Positions 60,496 to 64,000 of a DNA stretch of 64,000 nucleotides are shown piece by piece. Position numbers and translations under genes: made by a program. The notes beneath the pieces are model-generated. The model was not told where the DNA came from. It did no database searches and worked only from the letters and a program-made list of their open reading frames with translations. Position 1 is the stretch's first letter. Each line of letters begins with the position of its first letter. The stretch comes from Bombardia bombarda. Taxonomy: Eukaryota > Ascomycota > Sordariomycetes > Sordariales > Lasiosphaeriaceae. The stretch lies in assembly GCA_030512295.1 (NCBI GenBank), contig JAULSR010000006.1:992001-1056000 (forward strand). Direction: 5' to 3'.

Positions 60496-63400
60496 AGTGG
60501 TTGTGATGGCCAGGACCAGCCGTTGAAAGACGAAAAAGAAACGTAAACAACGAGTGTATAAGTGAAGATGACTTAATTATTAACTATTAAGAATCGTGTA
60601 GAGGATAAGGTAAAGACTAAACAACCCAACTGATGATCGGCTGTAGCGGACGAAGATGGAAATGATTGTCCAAGAGCCCGGTCTGAGACGTGGGAGGGCT
60701 GATCGATTATAACCATGTCGTAGACGCGAAGTCGTGGGAGCGAAAACACGAGGCTATGAGTGTAGCCTCCACACCAGCGGTTCATCGTTCGACTATCCAT
60801 GTGCTCGGGTGCCAAGCGTCTTCTGTTAGCATCCCCGGCAGGTATGATTGCCGACAAGTTTCATCGGGCCAGTTCGCCATTTGAGTAGGCTGAGATGATG
60901 GCCCTAATGTTAAGCTAAGAAATTAAGCAGACACACAGACAGACAGCGATCTCTTGGTATTGAATAGCCGCATGCCGGGTTTCCGCTCCTGGCAGAAGTG
61001 CTACTGGCCGATTTGGCGATGAGTTCTTAGGATCCATCTACTGCGAGAGGAATCATACACTATGTCTGTGTGTCTGTGTGTGTGCGTGTGTGTAAGAGAG
61101 GCTTGCGTGGCAACCCATCTGAGTTGCATACGTGCATACGAAATTTGCTAGGAGAAGCAATAGGAGAAGTCATGTTAGCTTGGCAGCAACGGCTGTGATT
61201 TCTCCGAGCCAAGATTATGGCGAAGCATTGCTTGAGGGCTGTTAGGACGCCTCCCAGTCCCAGCCCAGCCCAAGAGAGCTTCTCAATCATAGCGCCACCA
61301 GGTCGGCAGAGACGAGGTACAGTACATAGGCAAAGCGCGTTCACTGTGGGTGTGCGCCGCTCGCATCTGTACCGATCGAATTTGTTGTTGATGTTGCCCG
61401 CCCTACAACGTTGGGACTGTGGGGAAAGGGCATCCAAGCTCCCAAGCTACCAGGTGGACTGGCGCATCTCGCATGCAAGTAGCATGCAGGTGTGAGCACG
61501 AGAGTGGGCCACTATGTGGACTAAGAAGGACTAAGAGGAAGACGTGAGCTGCAGTCTTCCAAATTTGGTATGTCTTTAGTTAAGAGCCTTTGCTTTTGTT
61601 TGCCGCGGGCACATTACTGGCCATCAAGCGAAACCTCGAATGCTCATTCGCCTCAGGAGGCAACCTATCCATTGACCAAATAGCCAAGCTACTACCTACA
61701 TAGCAAGCCTCCAGGTACAAAGGCGCCGGCACGCCCTAAGAGCCGAGGAGAAAAGGTTCAACTCTAAATATCTAGAGCGCCGATGCTAGCGTGTGTGCGT
61801 GTGTGTGTGCGTGCGGCGCTTGTATTCGATCTGCCTGGGCCATCCAGTCCTTCACAAATCTCATGGCAAAAAGAAAATGCGGGAAGAGAGCAAGATGCCG
61901 AGTCCGAGGATCATGGAACCAAATGCGCGGAGAGTAAATCTGCGATGCAACCGCACAAGTGCATATACATGCCGGCATGTTCGGCAAGATGTGGTAGCAA
62001 ACCTGGAAACTGGCCGCCGTTGTACAAAATCGTTCCCAACAAGGGGTTGAGCGCTCTCGCGTAGTATCGAGATCAATGCTCATTCACAAAGCGGAGGAGG
62101 CGTCCCTACTCAGAGATGATGCCAGGTACTAGGTGCTCGCCGCTCGGAAAGATCCCAATAGATCATCCAAGCCCTCGTATTGGAGTTGTGTCGTTAACAA
62201 TGCCCACAATCTAAGATTGCCTCAGGGAGATGGTAGTACACGTTTAAGAAGATCCGCGAAATAACATTTGGTTGTTGGATGAATTTCGAGGTACCTTGGT
62301 CACCCATCTTAGGTACATTTCCATGTACGCTTATTTAACACGTGGCTGTGCATGTTTTCGACTTGGTTTCTGTCGATGGGCACGAAGGAGCGGATGTACC
62401 AGTAAATTGTCGCCCTCGGCGCAATGGAGCAAAAGGCCGATGCGATATGACCAGTGAACGTTGAATGCTAAAAGTACCCAAGTAGGTACGAAGGTAGATA
62501 CGAGTGTTTACGTGTCTCGATCCGCGACGAGCGATCAGCGGGCTTTTGGAACAAACAGATGTAAGAAATCATGAATGGCGTGACAGAAAATGACGGCATT
62601 TGTTTGCTTCGATTCGAAGCGGTGTCGAAAACCAGAGGTCATGCCATGCCCCTTTTTGTTGATAAGACTCGATCGAAGTGAGACATACATTTCTTGTCTT
62701 GGCGCGGTGAGGTTGAAAAAGGAGAGTGGAGAGTGGTTCAGAGTGGTAGCGAGGAACAGGGGTGGTCATGCGAGTGCCGAGAATAGCGTGCGGCTTATGG
62801 CGATCCGACATGTATCTCTAGGTCCTAGGTTAAATCTCGGGCCACCTCTGGAGCAGCCGCGCTAGGGCGCTCAGAGCGCTACCTACACTAGTGTAGGAAG
62901 GGCTGAAATAAGTAACCTGGGAAGCGTATCAGGTCCAAGCTCCAGCCCTGCAATTTGCGCGCCAGCAAACAAGGCCAAGCCCCGCAAAGGGATGGGCATC
63001 TGGCATATGTCTATCCATTTCCCCGTCAACCCGCCAAAATGCCTCTATACTTGTTATAGGAGTTGCATTTTGATTCCCTTCTGACCATTGGGCGAAGAGG
63101 TCGGCGATGAGGGGCATAGACAGGTGAAGGGCATGAAAGAGCTGGCTGGCCGTTTGTTCGTTCGGGTTTCATCCATCCTTCCTATCTGACATGTCCCTCT
63201 TGGCCGGTCTTCGAAGAGGTCACTTGGAGAGGGGTCGGATGCGGGCGCGCGCGGGCGTAGGCGCGGATATGGTGCAAATACGAGCGAGGGTTGAGTGAGT
63301 TGATGGATGGTCAAGTCAAAGACGTGAGGGGGACGAAGTGGTGAATAACCACCTAGTAGTCTAACTATCTCGTAACCGAGATCGACTACACTATCGACTG

Positions 63401-64000
63401 AATGTCTTGTCGATGCAGGCGTTCCCCAACTGGAATTGGCTGGACTCGAGATACTTGGCTTGGCTTCGGGGTTTTGCCCATCCATGTACAAGCGCGCCTG
63501 TCGTTCGTTAGTTGTTTACCATCAAAATCCCTCTCGGTCCCGTCGTCGGTTTCCTCGGTCTCGTCCCCCTCATCTTCCTCGTCGTCCCAATGGTAAGTTG
63601 GTGGCTTGGAAAGGTTAGCGAATCACAACTTACTGCTATTATTAAAGTGTTGTTGCAAGTCGTGGTGTCCATCCGACCTGGGCTCAGCTTGGCGGCGGGC
63701 TGACCTCGGCACCCAACCCATCGAACATCAAAAGTGCACCACCACAATGGACTGAAGGATGGATGAGAGAGCGATGCGGGGATACGTGGACGAGTGCCAG
63801 TGCTCGCTGGATCAAACATCTCATGTGAGAAATCAATAACAAAGAGACATGTCTACTGCAGGGAGAGCCCGTAAAGACATGACGGCCCACCTCAGACCTG
63901 CATTGTTAGTTGGTGGGGGATGACGGAGTTGCCCTCACCTTGCAATTTCCCAAAAGCGCGGGCAATGCCGGTTAGCTGTCGGTCGGTAGCTGCTGCCTCG
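60496..64000. other. Oxidase promoter and right-end region, no supported gene
   Basis: The first kilobase should contain the oxidase promoter; a TTATAC element lies about 60 bp before the ATG. A TG-rich tract occurs at 61070-61095. A 91-residue ATG frame at 62590-62865 (+) and a hydrophobic frame at about 63515-63598 (+) that ends on a GTAAGT donor are the most protein-like items, but neither can be assigned to a family. The window ends before any further exon could be tested. Confidence 0.5.

Noticed and set aside
60496..61100. AflR-like sites in the oxidase promoter
   Set aside because: The nearest candidates have six bases between TCG and CGA, or lack the second half site; none fits the consensus spacing.
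62590..62865. 91-codon ATG-initiated plus frame
   Set aside because: Reasonable composition, but no motif, promoter or conservation evidence; length is within chance for this DNA.

Overview
The window looks like nuclear DNA of a filamentous ascomycete (Pezizomycotina, most like a Sordariomycete). The evidence is short 57-80 nt introns with fungal branch points (CTAAC/CTGAC), two Zn2Cys6 regulators, an F-box protein of a type common in Sordariomycetes, a non-reducing polyketide synthase and a multicopper oxidase. The species cannot be named from sequence alone. Gene density is very low: five well-supported genes cover about 14 kb of 64 kb, and the rest is long intergenic DNA with microsatellites, minisatellites and a scattered TACCTAGGTA palindrome.

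Layout from left to right. 1-7164: no convincing gene, only simple repeats and a long pyrimidine-rich leader. 7165-10280 (+): a five-exon transcription factor with two C2H2 fingers followed by a Zn2Cys6 cluster, the architecture of the melanin regulators Cmr1 and Pig1. 10281-26773: 16.5 kb without a supported gene. 26774-28018 (-): an intronless AflR-type Zn2Cys6 regulator. 28019-37030: 9 kb without a supported gene. 37031-38648 (-): a two-exon F-box protein. 38649-42871: repeats, a doubtful Ala-rich small ORF and an AT-rich segment. 42872-49585 (-): a four-exon, 2170-residue non-reducing PKS with SAT-KS-AT-PT-ACP-ACP-TE order. 49586-58555: the PKS promoter, then 9 kb without a supported gene. 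58556-60495 (-): a five-exon, 563-residue secreted multicopper oxidase of the laccase/Abr1 type. 60496-64000: no supported gene.

The five genes are best read as one dispersed pigment locus. The PKS would make an aromatic polyketide (a naphthalene or naphthopyrone pigment precursor). The secreted oxidase would polymerise or oxidise the product in the spore or hyphal wall. The AflR-type protein would be the pathway regulator, and the PKS promoter holds a site matching the full AflR consensus 334 bp upstream of the ATG. The Cmr1-like factor may be a second, broader regulator. No naphthol reductase, scytalone dehydratase, EthD-type protein or methyltransferase was found, so the locus is incomplete for DHN melanin as seen here.

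Exon borders were deduced by eye from frame continuity, splice sites and family motifs; no transcript data or database search was available.
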